Shown: positions 10,746 through 20,936 of the stretch, piece by piece
Layout of the letters: the number at the start of each line of letters is the position of its first letter
Position numbering within the stretch: the stretch's first letter is position 1
NCBI GenBank assembly: GCA_946800325.1
Contig: OX326961.1
Coordinates: 44,157,415 to 44,221,414, forward strand
Length of the DNA stretch: 64,000 bases
Origin: Luzula sylvatica
Lineage: Eukaryota; Streptophyta; Magnoliopsida; Poales; Juncaceae
Direction of reading: 5' to 3'
Notes under the pieces: model-generated
Database searches by the model: none
Told to the model about the DNA's origin: nothing
Seen by the model: only the letters and a program-made list of their open reading frames with translations
Position numbers and translations under genes: made by a program

Positions 10746-11340
10746 GCTCATTTTTGTCATTGGTGCTGTTCGACAACATCGGTAGGAGTAATTTAGCCTA
10801 GTTTAGCCTCTGATTTGTATAATATCAAAATCTAATAAATTCTGTGCAGATCAATCACAAAACCGCAAAATTGAGAGAAATTTGTGTAAAAAATGATCAA
10901 ATTGATTTAAATCAAGAGAAAACTCGTGCCATAGAAATCAGTCACACTAAACACATATATGATATATCTCCACTTTATTAAAATGATTTAATTAAATTAA
11001 ATTTATTTTGATTTTGTTTGTACTGGAATAAAATTACCTGTGTTTTTTGTTCAAAATTGGAGAAACAAAAGACTTAATAAGTTAAAAGGAAATAGTGCCA
11101 AATGGTGGAAAATAATATGTAGAGGTATGTATAGGTATGGTGGAAAATAATATGCAAGGAGAAATAAAGGGGCTTTGCGAAGACCAGAGATATATGATGT
11201 TTGTATGTAAGGGTATGTGTAAAAATAGTAGTAGTTCTATTTTTTTCAATTTGGTACAAGTTTGTTTTTTATTTGTAATTTAAAAGTATGTGATAAAATA
11301 GTTTGCAAGGGTATGTAAGTAAAATTGACCCATTAAAGAG
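10746..11340. other. AT-rich block between duplicated segment and viral insert
   Basis: Absent from copy A of the duplication, so it arrived with or before the viral block. It contains short repeats (GTATGTATAGGTATGGTGG, AAATAATATG). No ORF, promoter or RNA gene is recognised. Confidence 0.4.
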
Positions 11341-11373
11341 TTTGTTATATGCAATTGTGCTGCCGTCGATTTC

Positions 11374-13077
11374 TTGAATTATGCCGTTGATAATGAAGGA
11401 TTTAAACTAAGGTTTAACCAGGTCTTCCAACGACTCAAGCACCTGGGTTATATCGGTGAAAACCCAGTCAAACATTGGGTTAATAACAAGATCACCTGTA
11501 AACTCGAGATTATAAACTCGGACCTTACAATCCAGGATAAACCATTGAAACATGTCACGCCGGCGATGAAAGAGCAATTCGACAGGCATACGCAAGCCTT
11601 GCTCAAACTAGGCGTAATACGACCGAGTACTAGTCGCCATAGAACTATGGCCATAATGGTTAACTCTGGCACCTCAATTGACCCAACAACAAAGAAAGAG
11701 GTGAAAGACAAAGAAAGGATGGTATTTAATTACCGGACATTAAACGATAATACCCATAAAGACCAGTATAGCCTACCCGGAATAAATACTATTCTCAAGA
11801 AGATCGGAAAAAGTAAAATCTACTCGAAATTCGATCTAAAGAGTGGGTTCCATCAAGTCGCCATGGACCCAGAGTCAATATCCTGGACAGCTTTTGTAGT
11901 TCCAGGAGGATTATACGAATGGTTAGTGATGCCTTTCGGCTTGAAAAATGCACCAGCGATATTCCAACGAAAAATGGACAATTGTTTCCGCGGAACTGAG
12001 GAGTTTATAGCGGTTTATATCGATGATATACTAGTATTCTCAGAAAGTGAACGAGAACATGCGGAACACCTGTCGAAAATGCTGGGAATATGTGAGCAGG
12101 AGGGTCTAATACTCTCCCCGACAAAGATGAAGATTGCGGTCCAAGAAGTGGAGTTCCTTGGAGCTGTAATTGGTAACAGGCGTATCAAGCTTCAACCTCA
12201 TGTAATAAAGAAGATTATTGAGTTTGATGAGGAGAAATTGAAGGAGAAAGCAGGGCTCAGAGCATGGTTGGGAATTCTCAACTATGCAAGATCGTATATA
12301 CCAAAGCTCGGTACCCTTTTGGGTCCGTTGTATTCAAAAACCAGCCCTCATGGAGATAAACGCCTCAAAAGTTCTGATCTCGAACTTATTAAAACCATTA
12401 AGAAGGAGGTTCAGCATCTTCCAGACTTGGAACTCCCACCCACGGGCGCATATATTATCCTAGAAACCGACGGATGTATGGAGGGATGGGTAGGAGTCTG
12501 TAAATGGAAACCAATGAAAAACGACCCACGAAGCATTGAACGGGTCTGTGCATATGCTTCGGGAAAATTCCCGGTTATTAAATCCACTATTGATGCAGAA
12601 ATATATGCCTGTATGGAAACATTGAAGGCATTGAAAATCCATTATCTTGACCAGAAAGAAATAACCCTCCGAACGGACTGCCAAGCGATTATTAGTTTCT
12701 ATAACAAGACAGCCGTGAATAAACCTTCGAGAGTAAGATGGATAAATTTTGTGGATTTTGTTACAGGAACAGGAGTACAAATAAATTTCGAGCATATAGA
12801 AGGTAAAAACAATGTGCTCGTTGACTCATTATCCAGGCTTGCAGCAAGGATGATGGTAGTAAATACAGACTACCAAAACCTGGAGAAATTGGAGAAATTG
12901 GAGCAAGTACTAGAAGAAGTACGACATGCTCCAACTGAGATCGTAAACTCCGTTTCTATTATTATCAACGGCATAATTCAAGAAATCGACGGCGGAGATG
13001 GCCCGCCTTACCAACGATCGACGGAAAGAGGGTACCGTATGTCAAAAACCCTTGGCGGAAAGAGTAACCGCGCTTAA
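11374..13077 (+). pseudogene. Viral reverse transcriptase-RNase H, 5'-truncated
   Basis: A 567-codon open frame with no initiating ATG; it extends back in frame to a stop near 11326. RT motifs include FDLKSGFHQV (D154), MPFGLKNAP and YIDD (215-218). RNase H acidic residues are D366, E409, D435 and D484, in ETDG, DAEI, RTDC and VLVDSLSR contexts. In caulimovirids this polyprotein segment converts pregenomic RNA to DNA. The protease that normally precedes RT is missing, as is the polyprotein start, so it is a fragment although the remaining frame is unbroken. A Lys/Glu-rich tail of about 80 residues follows RNase H. Confidence 0.9.
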
Positions 13078-13195
13078 CAAATCACCCTAAAAATGCGGAA
13101 GTGGTGGACCGCACTAAAACAATAACCACAAGTATCTAATATGTAAGAAATGTATAGGAACAGCTTGTTTTTAATTTTTCTTTGTTTTGTAAAGG

Positions 13196-13621
13196 ATGTT
13201 TAATGTAATCCGAGCATGCTTGCAACAAAACCACCGAACCCATGGAGCGTTTCGAAGGGAAGTTCGAATGTCCCTCCGCAATGCAGAATTATGGGGAACT
13301 CTTGGGGACCCAAATGAAGAAAGCCTGGTGGAGACAATCATGATAACTGAGGATCTGTTATTTAACTATCCTAGAACGATTCAGGCGGAGACGGACCAAA
13401 GAAGAAGGGCGTCCGAGATACACCGGGAGCAGGTAGTAAAAACCTGTATGGACTGTGAAGTACTCCTTTCCTTGTGCTATCTTCAGAAGTCTCGACTCGA
13501 GGACCAGGCCTCCAGCGATAATTGGGCTAGAGATGCATTAGGCCCAGTATCCAGACACATCCAGGTGCTAGAAGAATGCCATCGACAAATCAACAGCATT
13601 CACCAAAGTCCTTATTACTAA
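13196..13621 (+). CDS. Unassigned 141-codon viral ORF between pol and the intergenic region
   Basis: Begins with ATG 118 bp after the pol stop and ends 21 bp before the 43-bp repeats. The protein is Arg/Glu-rich and mostly helical in character, with no motif I recognise. Typical badnaviruses have no separate ORF here, while the tungrovirus genome has one between pol and the intergenic region; the positional similarity is suggestive only. Codon use and the intact frame argue that it was functional when the virus integrated. Confidence 0.6.
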   Translation: MFNVIRACLQQNHRTHGAFRREVRMSLRNAELWGTLGDPNEESLVETIMITEDLLFNYPRTIQAETDQRRRASEIHREQVVKTCMDCEVLLSLCYLQKSRLEDQASSDNWARDALGPVSRHIQVLEECHRQINSIHQSPYY

Positions 13622-13642
13622 AGCGTGGAATCTTTTCTTTTT

Positions 13643-13771
13643 GAGTAGTGCACATGGGTGCAGCTCATTTTTCTTGTATCTTTTTGAGTAGTGCACCTAG
13701 GTGCAGCTCACTTTCTTTCTTATCTTTTGAGTAGTGCACATGGGTGCAGCTCACTTTATGTATTATTGATG
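13643..13771 (+). repeat. Three 43-bp direct repeats in the viral intergenic region
   Basis: Units start at 13643, 13686 and 13729, exactly 43 bp apart. Each has a conserved 25-bp head GAGTAGTGCAC...GTGCAGCTCA and a variable T-rich tail. The head contains an inverted repeat; in unit 2 TGCACCTAGGTGCA is a perfect palindrome. The position, about 110-240 bp upstream of the TATA box, suggests enhancer or leader-folding elements. That role is inference. Confidence 0.9.
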
Positions 13772-13878
13772 CCCACTAAGGACATCCCACTTGTAGAAAG
13801 CCTTTAATTAGTGGACGATGGGGCCCATTGAGCACCCGCACTACATTATTGAGCCTCTTCGGGATTGTTCTAAGGAGT

Positions 13879-13887
13879 CTATATAAG
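13879..13887 (+). promoter_or_regulatory. Viral pregenomic promoter TATA box
   Basis: CTATATAAG followed about 30-50 bp later by a CT-rich tract. This is the usual caulimovirid arrangement: TATA, start site, poly(A) signal, primer site. Confidence 0.75.
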
Positions 13888-13971
13888 GAGAAGGAGATCA
13901 GTCTTTGGAAATCATTCCACAACTGCTCTTCTCTCTCTCTCTTTTGTAAGAAACAACTTTCTTAAGTTAAT

Positions 13972-13977
13972 AATAAA
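13972..13977 (+). terminator. Viral poly(A) signal AATAAA
   Basis: AATAAA lies between the presumed transcription start (about 13912) and the primer site. This allows the terminally redundant pregenomic RNA typical of caulimovirids. Confidence 0.6.
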
Positions 13978-14006
13978 ATCAATCCGCTGCCTGCTGCTCT
14001 ACCCCC

Positions 14007-14018
14007 TGGTATCAGAGC
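14007..14018 (+). promoter_or_regulatory. tRNA-Met primer binding site
   Basis: TGGTATCAGAGC is the classic 12-nt complement of the plant initiator tRNA-Met 3' end, used to prime minus-strand DNA synthesis in caulimovirids and many LTR elements. No LTR flanks it and pol lies upstream, so the pararetrovirus reading is preferred. Confidence 0.93.
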
Positions 14019-14187
14019 AAGGTTGCTTTCCTACGAAATTCTTGTTCCAAAGAAGGTATCAATCTGTGTGATTTTTATATACTAGAAGGTTATTCTTGTA
14101 AACTATTTGCCAAGACATTCTGAAGTTATCTGAGCATAAAAAAAGTTATCTTCTACACAAATAAAACAAAACAACACAATTATTCAA

Positions 14188-14430
14188 TTGTTAATTAAGA
14201 TTTCAGAGAATCTTGACGATATAAAGAAAGCAGTCAAGAGATTCGAGGCAAAAGAAACCCAAGCCAAACCGGAGAACCTCACGTTGGCAATAGACGACCT
14301 TCAGAAGCAACTTCAAGGGTTAAACCTCGGAACGAGCAAGCCTATTAAGGCTACGAAGGGGCGATTGTACGTATTCAAGAATCCGCAAGACATCTTCGAC
14401 GAAGAAAAACGAAAAGCGAAACTACAATGA
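14188..14430 (+). CDS. Small viral ORF with coiled coil, no ATG start
   Basis: About 80 codons with no methionine codon in frame. It resembles the C-terminal half of badnavirus P2-type virion-associated proteins: amphipathic helices (LDDIKKAVKRFEA, AIDDLQKQLQGLNLG) and then a basic RLYVFKNPQDIF end. It overlaps the next ORF by ATGA (14427-14430). Either its 5' part was lost, or it started at a non-AUG codon as reported for the first tungrovirus ORF. The ORF1 typical of badnaviruses is absent between the primer site and this frame. Confidence 0.6.
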   Translation: MLIKISENLDDIKKAVKRFEAKETQAKPENLTLAIDDLQKQLQGLNLGTSKPIKATKGRLYVFKNPQDIFDEEKRKAKLQ

Positions 14431-14909
14431 GTACAACCAGGACCGAAACAGCCCGACCATCGGTCACCAGAGAAGCAGTAGAGAGACGACCAACAATCGA
14501 TGACCAGATCAGAGAGGCAATGAGAAATTGTATACACCAATGGTTGGATAATGCGGAAGTTGAAACCGGTGATGAACGATGTACTTGTTGTAAAGAAATG
14601 ACAAGTAACATGTTTAGGAGTCATTGTAACCAATGCAAAATGATTACCTGTCCAATGTGCTCGAGATTTTATCTCGGAAGGAAAATCCAGAAGAAACAAC
14701 AGCCTATGAGGCCCTACGAGCGGAAAGAAACTCTCGTACAGGAACTATTATCGTATATTAGTTACCTGCTAGAGGAAAACGACAAACTCAAAGAAGAACT
14801 CCTTGAGTTAGAGCTCAAACTGGATGAGCAAACCCTAAAACCTCCGACACAAGATCCAAAAGGAAAAGGTATTTTTGAAGATGTGCATACAAAAGAAATT
14901 AACTTCTGA
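14427..14909 (+). CDS. Viral ORF with Cys-rich cluster and coiled coil, possibly polyprotein start
   Basis: 160 codons starting at the A of ATGA. The N-terminal TIDDQIREAMRN resembles the start of badnavirus polyproteins. A Cys-rich segment follows (C52, C54, C55, H66, C67, C70, C75, C78) that could bind zinc, then a Glu/Lys/Leu coiled coil (about 110-137). It ends at TGA 14907-14909. In badnaviruses this frame would continue for over 1,000 codons, so the stop marks either truncation at the insert edge or a separate small ORF in this virus. Confidence 0.6.
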   Translation: MSTTRTETARPSVTREAVERRPTIDDQIREAMRNCIHQWLDNAEVETGDERCTCCKEMTSNMFRSHCNQCKMITCPMCSRFYLGRKIQKKQQPMRPYERKETLVQELLSYISYLLEENDKLKEELLELELKLDEQTLKPPTQDPKGKGIFEDVHTKEINF

Positions 14910-15220
14910 ATGTTCAGTTTTTTTTTCGGATTATTATACCAGATATTTGTAAGAAACTTGCAGCATTTGGATGTATTTTATATTATAGGAGCGTTTTGAA
15001 TTAGACGTAAAATTTTGGTATACTTAATCGTGAATATGTGCTATAATTTATTTGCATGTAAATAATTTATTGGAATTTAATAAGATTCATATCCAGTCAT
15101 TGTTGAGTTTATTAAAATCGTATTTATGAGAAATTGAATCAAATAAAATTGAACTGTTGTTTTATTGTTAAAACGGTATTTTAGTCATTAGTGTCTATTC
15201 ATATATTTTAACTCACCTAA
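14910..15220. other. Spacer after the viral ORFs
   Basis: AT-rich and noncoding, absent from copy A of the duplication. It may be degraded viral sequence or other inserted DNA. Copy-A-like sequence resumes near 15220-15250 (ACAACAAAATAAAAGGTTCGG). Confidence 0.4.
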
Positions 15221-15289
15221 TCATTTCTTTCAATTTACCTAACTGAACGAGAAAAATACAACAAAATAAAAGGTTCGGACCTAACCGGC

Positions 15290-16366
15290 TTAGAACTTTG
15301 ATTCAAATCCTTTGAATTCTACCTTACCTTGATAAGCATCAATCACTCGAGGCACGTCCTTGGCGTACTTCTCCACAAACTTTTTCTCGAAATCCTTTTC
15401 GGACAGGCTAAATAGACTGTACAAACTCGGTTTGCCGTGCCACAACCCATTCTCAGCGAGCACGCTCAGAACAGAGCAGCAAGGGATCGTTCTCCCCTCG
15501 AGGCTGAACATCATAACAGTCGGCCATTTGAGAGCCATTTTTGAGTCCCAATGCAACTTCTCTTTGAAGAACTCGAATTGTTTCTTGATTTTATCGTCTG
15601 ATACTAGAAGAATCTTGGGCTGTTTTGAGAAAGCCAACATCGTATCTTCCTCAGAGCATCCATAACTTTTGAAAAGCTCTATTTTTCTCTCCCATGTTTC
15701 CCTTTTCAACAAAGTCATGCTAAATATTCCATAAATAAATGATGTTGAAGAGGGATTCATGCCCAATGCCTTCAACTTACCGATGGTCTCGATAATGGCA
15801 TTAGAATGCTTGGACAGGACGAGGGGATTTTTTGCGAAGAGGAAAGTGATCTTATCCATTGGGATAGAACTTTCCTTTAAGATCTTTAGGTTGGGAATCA
15901 CAAGGCTGTCGACATTATTTCTTAGCAGCCAAGGGCCGCGATAAACAGCTTCTATGATGTGGGCTTTAGAGCTAAATGTCGATTCGAGAAAGCTTAAATT
16001 GGGTGCCATCCTCTTCTCGAGGCTAGTTTTAAGTAAATATGGATCATGACATACTGTCTTGATGAGATCGGATGGCGAGAAGCCGAACGCGAGGAGGTGT
16101 TCGAATTTGGGCTTGATTATCTCAATAGGTGGCACTGAAGGAAGCTTGCAAATCAACCTTCTGATTTGGGTGTCAGTGAAACCGTAAGATCGAAAGAATT
16201 CGGCGGTGGAGAAGTAGAAGACTGATAAAGGGATTAAGTCGTTCTGGGAATTGGCGGCGGCTCCAATGCTAATTGGGTTTCGAAGAAAGAGAGGAACTTC
16301 GTCCCGCACTATCTGATGACGAGGGTTCCTTAGGAGAGGACTTCGCTTCAAAAGACCGAGCATCAT
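15290..16366 (-). CDS. mTERF: mTERF-domain organellar protein, copy B
   Basis: A single-exon paralogue of copy A in the same orientation. The frame is open from 16450 but the start is placed at the ATGATG at 16361-16366 for the reason given for copy A; this gives 358 residues. Relative to copy A it lacks about 18 residues after FYFSTA (the segment before FFRSYGFT) and has many substitutions, while the C-terminal 100 residues are nearly identical through FEGFESKF-type ending (FKGFESKF). The frame is intact, so it is probably functional. The predicted role is organellar gene expression with an N-terminal transit peptide. Confidence 0.88.
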   Translation of the reverse strand: MMLGLLKRSPLLRNPRHQIVRDEVPLFLRNPISIGAAANSQNDLIPLSVFYFSTAEFFRSYGFTDTQIRRLICKLPSVPPIEIIKPKFEHLLAFGFSPSDLIKTVCHDPYLLKTSLEKRMAPNLSFLESTFSSKAHIIEAVYRGPWLLRNNVDSLVIPNLKILKESSIPMDKITFLFAKNPLVLSKHSNAIIETIGKLKALGMNPSSTSFIYGIFSMTLLKRETWERKIELFKSYGCSEEDTMLAFSKQPKILLVSDDKIKKQFEFFKEKLHWDSKMALKWPTVMMFSLEGRTIPCCSVLSVLAENGLWHGKPSLYSLFSLSEKDFEKKFVEKYAKDVPRVIDAYQGKVEFKGFESKF

Positions 16367-16439
16367 CGCCTTCTTCGAACAGTGTGAGGGTTTAGGGCAG
16401 AAGAGGAGATGGAGATGTAAGCTCAGCAAAACCCCCCAA

Positions 16440-16985
16440 AATGTAAACATAAGATTTCAAATCCCGGGTTTGATGTTAGCATAAACCCGAGATTTCAATT
16501 CCGATATCTATAACTACGATTCTCTAGTTAGCTATGTTACTATGTTAAATGAATACTTTAAAAATCAAGCTGTATTGACGATATTCGTCGAATACGTATC
16601 GGATATATTTCAAATGACGTATTTGAATATTTTATTTCGAAATATTATCAGATATTTCTCGAATACTTTGAACGCATCAATACGTGTATTTGAAAAACAA
16701 AAATATGAAATTTAAATCATAATAAATGAGTAATATATATAATTAAATAAATAAGTATAATAAACATGTACTTAATATGAAGTTATTTCCGTACTAACAA
16801 ATTTTTGGTATATTTTATGTCAAAAATATAATATATAAAAAATAAAATATATATAAATTATAATTAATAAAATAATAAAAATTTATATATAATAGACGTA
16901 TCGTGTCTTATTTTTTTTATTGCTTAAACAAGAACAAATAACCGGGCTCAGACAAGAAATCAGGATTTCGTTTCTATGGAATGTA
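16440..16985. repeat. 5' flank of mTERF copy B split by an AT-rich repeat
   Basis: Flank words shared with 8150-8345 (AAACCCGAGATT, TTCTATGGAATGTA) occur at 16485 and 16972. About 390 bp between them (16540-16920) is an inserted AT-rich repeat containing GTATCGGATAT and TTTGAATATTTTATTT. The same repeat family is seen at 19816-20410. Confidence 0.6.
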
Positions 16986-17285
16986 ATTCTGAGGTTGGGG
17001 AAAACCCATATTAAATATTTTTAATTTCCAAATCATTTAAAAGAAATCACATAATTAATTAAAAACACTTGCTAATAAAATAACAAAACTCTATAACCAT
17101 AATAATGAAAGTAGTTCCCATAATAATCCCTTACAAAAAACACCAACACAAAATTGAAACCTTGAAACCATATCAATTTTCCCTAACAAAACAACCAACA
17201 ATTTAAAAAGAAAGAAAAAAAGTAATTAGCCCCTAAAACATCAAAACTAGGGGCGTACCGTACGGACCCAAAACCCCCTCATCGT

Positions 17286-19389
17286 TTAATCCACCAACAA
17301 AATCTTAATAACCGAAGCATTCCCAATCCTATGCAAAACCACCACCGAATCCCCAGTCTTACAAAGCCCCATTTCCTTCGCACTCTTCAACCCATACGAG
17401 ATAACCTCTTGGGTCGACTCCGAATCCGAGGCTCTCGCGGTGGCCCCGCTGAGCAACGGAACGACTCCTCTGACGATCATGCAATGCCTCGCTGGCGCCT
17501 CGTCACTGCAAACCCAGTCGTAATTCTCGGTTCGCAATTCCGGGACCACCACAGACAAAATCGGCATCGATGGTCTGTACTTTGCGACTAACCTCGCAGT
17601 CGATCCTCCCCTCGTCAGAACCATGATCAACACGGCTTTGGAACTCATCGCGGTACGAACTGCCGAAGAGGCTAGACTCTCGACTGGACTCATCGGCATT
17701 GGCGTAGCCGCCATTAAGTTCTTGAAAACCGTGCCGTACGTAACGTATGACTCGGCTTGATAACAAATTCTCGACATTGTTTCGACGGCCTGAACCGGGT
17801 ATGCGCCGGCAGCAGTCTCGCCGGAAAGCATGACGCAGTCGGTACCGTCAAGGACGGCATTCGCCACGTCGGTGGCTTCGGCACGAGTGGGACGTGGAGA
17901 CTTGATCATGGACTCGAGCATTTGGGTTGCGGTCACGACTGGCTTGCCTGCCACGTTGCACTTGTAGATCATGACTTTTTGTGCGTAGAAGATTTTCTCG
18001 ATTGGGATCTCCATTCCGAGATCTCCACGTGCAACCATGACTGCGTCAGAGTTTGCAACGATGTCATCGAAGTTTGCTATGCCTTCTTGGTTCTCCACCT
18101 AATTAAATATTTCAAGAATTTAGATTATTTGTGTGATGAAAGAATGGGGTTTGAGTTAACGAACCTTGGACATGAGATGGATAGTCTTGGCATGTTGACC
18201 GAGAACATTTCTGACTTCGACAAGATCGGAACCCTTTCGCACAAAGGACAAAGCGATCATATCAATCTTGTTAGGCACGCCCCATTCCAAAATATCGATT
18301 TTGTCCTTTTCGGTCAAGGTTGGTAAATCAACGATGACACCTGGCAGGTTGACGTTCTTTCTCTCGCCAAGCATGGAGCTGTTCTCGCACCGGCAACGTA
18401 CTGTTCCGTTATCAGTATCGCAAGAGAGGACCTTAAGAGAGATGGTACCGTCAGCACAGAGAATCGTCATGCCAGGTGTCACGTCTACGGCCAATTTCTT
18501 GTAGCTCATCGAGATCGTGGACTCGTCTCCCTGGATCGTGTAGTCTGTTGTGATTGTGATTTCTTTTCCTTCTTTGAGTTGGACTGGCTTCCCGTCTTTC
18601 AAGAAACCAGTACGAATCTCAGGACCCTATAGATTAATATTGAATTTAATAAGGGGTTAGATGTGAAAATATGCATATTTTAGAATAATATAATACATTA
18701 ATAGTTGGCAACATGGTGTTTATGGTCTGTGCTTTGAATGAGTACAAGTTTATAATGTTAACAACCACTTATTGATTGCAAGCATGTCCCAATCTATTTG
18801 ATTTATTTTTTTGTTTATTTATTTATTACAAGTAATAGACAAATTGACAACAGAAGGTGGTTGCTTTCTTCCAAATATAATATTGGAGCTAGCATTAAAG
18901 TAAATAATAATTATAATACAATTTTTTCAAAATTCAATATATTTGATAAAAAAGAAATAATTTTGTTACTGTTTATTATGAGAAATTCAAGATCTAAGTA
19001 GGAAACGTATCAGAGAGGGGTGAATTTATTGAAAAGTAAGTCGGATTAACAAATAGTTTGATATTATGAATTTAAAACTACACATTATTTCTCAGAAAAA
19101 CTGATATTCAAAATTAATAAATTCCTATTACGATGGATGAGAAAAATACCTTTGTATCGAGCATGACGGCGCAGAGAATGCCAGTATTCTCCATGGCTTG
19201 ACGGAGATTATCTAGGGTTTCTTGATGATACTCATGCGATCCATGCGAAAAGTTAAATCTAGCAACGTTCATACCAGCCTTCAACAACTTCTCGATCATC
19301 TCAACGGATCTCGAAGCAGGACCGAGTGTACAAACAATCTTGGTCTTGGGCCTCGTGGTGACATCTCCTCTGTCCATTATCATATCCAT
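17286..19389 (-). CDS. Cytosolic pyruvate kinase
   Basis: Three exons: 19150-19389, 18165-18626, 17286-18098 (240, 462 and 813 bp; all phase 0), encoding 504 residues, the usual length for the plant cytosolic enzyme. It starts in a good ACCATGG context. The substrate site [10 protein letters not shown] (R44, N46, S48), catalytic K234 in MSKVENQEG, metal ligands E236 and D260 ([10 protein letters not shown]), and TATQMLESM are all present. It transfers phosphate from phosphoenolpyruvate to ADP in the last step of glycolysis. No plastid transit peptide precedes the conserved core, which supports the cytosolic isoform. There is no sign of damage. Confidence 0.96.
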
Positions 19390-19599
19390 GGTTGATTAGC
19401 TTCGATCGAAGAAAGAAACGCTTAGTAAGTGAAGAAAAAGGTTAGATCTTTGTAGAAAAAGAATTGGGTTTTTTGTGAATTTTGGCTTGGACAAGAAGAA
19501 AGAAGAGGAGAGGGCAGAGGTATATATGGACACAGCATATGCTTGTTGTACCGCCAGGGCGCTCTTCGTTGAGTTGTACCTGCGGAAATGTTTCATTTG

Positions 19600-20930
19600 A
19601 TTTGGGAACTTTTACGGATTTGCTCTCCTGAAATTAACATATTAGGTTTACTCAACAACAACAAAATTAACATATTAGGAAATGTTTTAAATTATTTTTA
19701 GAAAGTTAATATAAATCGATTATTTCTATTTCTATAGGAATATATTTAGAAAAATATCTCCCTAAGTATATCTATTTTATTTTATGTGTGAACTTTTTTG
19801 GTTATATATCACGTCGTTCGAATACTTTAAAAATCAAGTCATACAGTATCGGACTTGTGCGGATCACACATTTGAAAATTCTCAAAATACATGCACTTTT
19901 AAAATTCTAAAATCAATTAATTATTTATTAATTGTTTTACATCTGATGCAGTGTATGGTATTTAACAGATAAATTGTGCGGGTTGTTTACACTTTCTATC
20001 ATATCGGATACCATATTTTGACTATACTTATACAATACTCGTCGATGCTTCACGTGTAGTATTTGAATATTTTATTTTAAAATAATAGTACATGTTTCGC
20101 GGATACTTTAGCATATGAGCAAATATACTTAGAAAACAAAATAATTAAATTTGAAAGTGAAAGTGAAATAAATAAATAATAGTAAATTACTAAATATAAT
20201 AAATAATTAGGTTACATTATGATATTTCAAAAATAATAAACTTTTAGTATATTTTACGTCCAACATAAAAATATATAATTTATAAAAAATGTTAAATAAA
20301 TAAATTATAATTAATATAATATTATATATAATAAACGTGTTGTATCTATATTTTTTTAATTTTTTGTATCATCGTATTCGGATACTATACTTGTATACTT
20401 ATCCGTGTAACATAGATAATATTATATGCTAAGTTACCTGATTGCATGTTCATATATTTTCGACATTTACATGATTTTATTTGAACATGTTTTTGATTTA
20501 TGTACAAAAAATTTTACTTCAAAAATTTTGTATGGGTCGACTAATGCACTTCAACATTTTTTATACTTCATAATATTTGATGTATCCTATACATCGACAC
20601 GTGCCAATTTGACTTATTCAATTTTGAACGCATTTGTGCCCTTTAAACGCGCATCCAAAAAGATATAAATTGTTATATAAAAGGTATAATGCAGTATGAA
20701 AAATTATACAAATGTTACTCGTGTAAAAAACTATAGCTTAAAAGGCGTATCAATGTATCGTACATACATAAAATATATCATACAATATAAAAAAAACATA
20801 ACATGTAGTTTATTGGAAAAAGATATATCATACATCTAGAATATATATGATACATCTTAAAAAAGAATAACAAATAAATATATATCATGCATATAAAAAA
20901 TATAATATATATTGTAATTAATAAAAGATA
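19600..20930. repeat. AT-rich repeat region upstream of pyruvate kinase
   Basis: Bases 19816-20410 align in order with the insertion at 16540-16920: GAATACTTTAAAAATCAAG, TTTGAATATTTTATTT, TATATTTTA-GTC and ATAAATTATAATTAAT. Words like GTATTCGGATACTATA are frequent. No ORF of interest is seen. Confidence 0.5.
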
Positions 20931-20936
20931 TACCAT

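Larger units (their letters stand above)
11341..14909 (+). mobile_element. Endogenous pararetrovirus fragment, badnavirus-like
   Basis: About 3.6 kb of caulimovirid sequence in genome order across the circular junction: end of pol (RT, RNase H), a 141-codon ORF, an intergenic region with repeats, TATA box and poly(A) signal, a tRNA-Met primer site, then two overlapping ORFs. RT motifs closely follow badnaviruses (for example DLKSGFHQVAMDPES and FIAVYIDDILVFS). Coat/movement and protease regions are missing, so this is a partial genome of about half length. It sits within a block absent from the paralogous segment, so it entered after that duplication. The outer edges are approximate. Confidence 0.88.

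Noticed and set aside
11341..14909. Reading the pol region as a Ty3/gypsy retrotransposon
   Set aside because: There are no LTRs, pol lies upstream of the primer site, a TATA box and poly(A) signal precede the primer site, and the RT motifs are caulimovirid.
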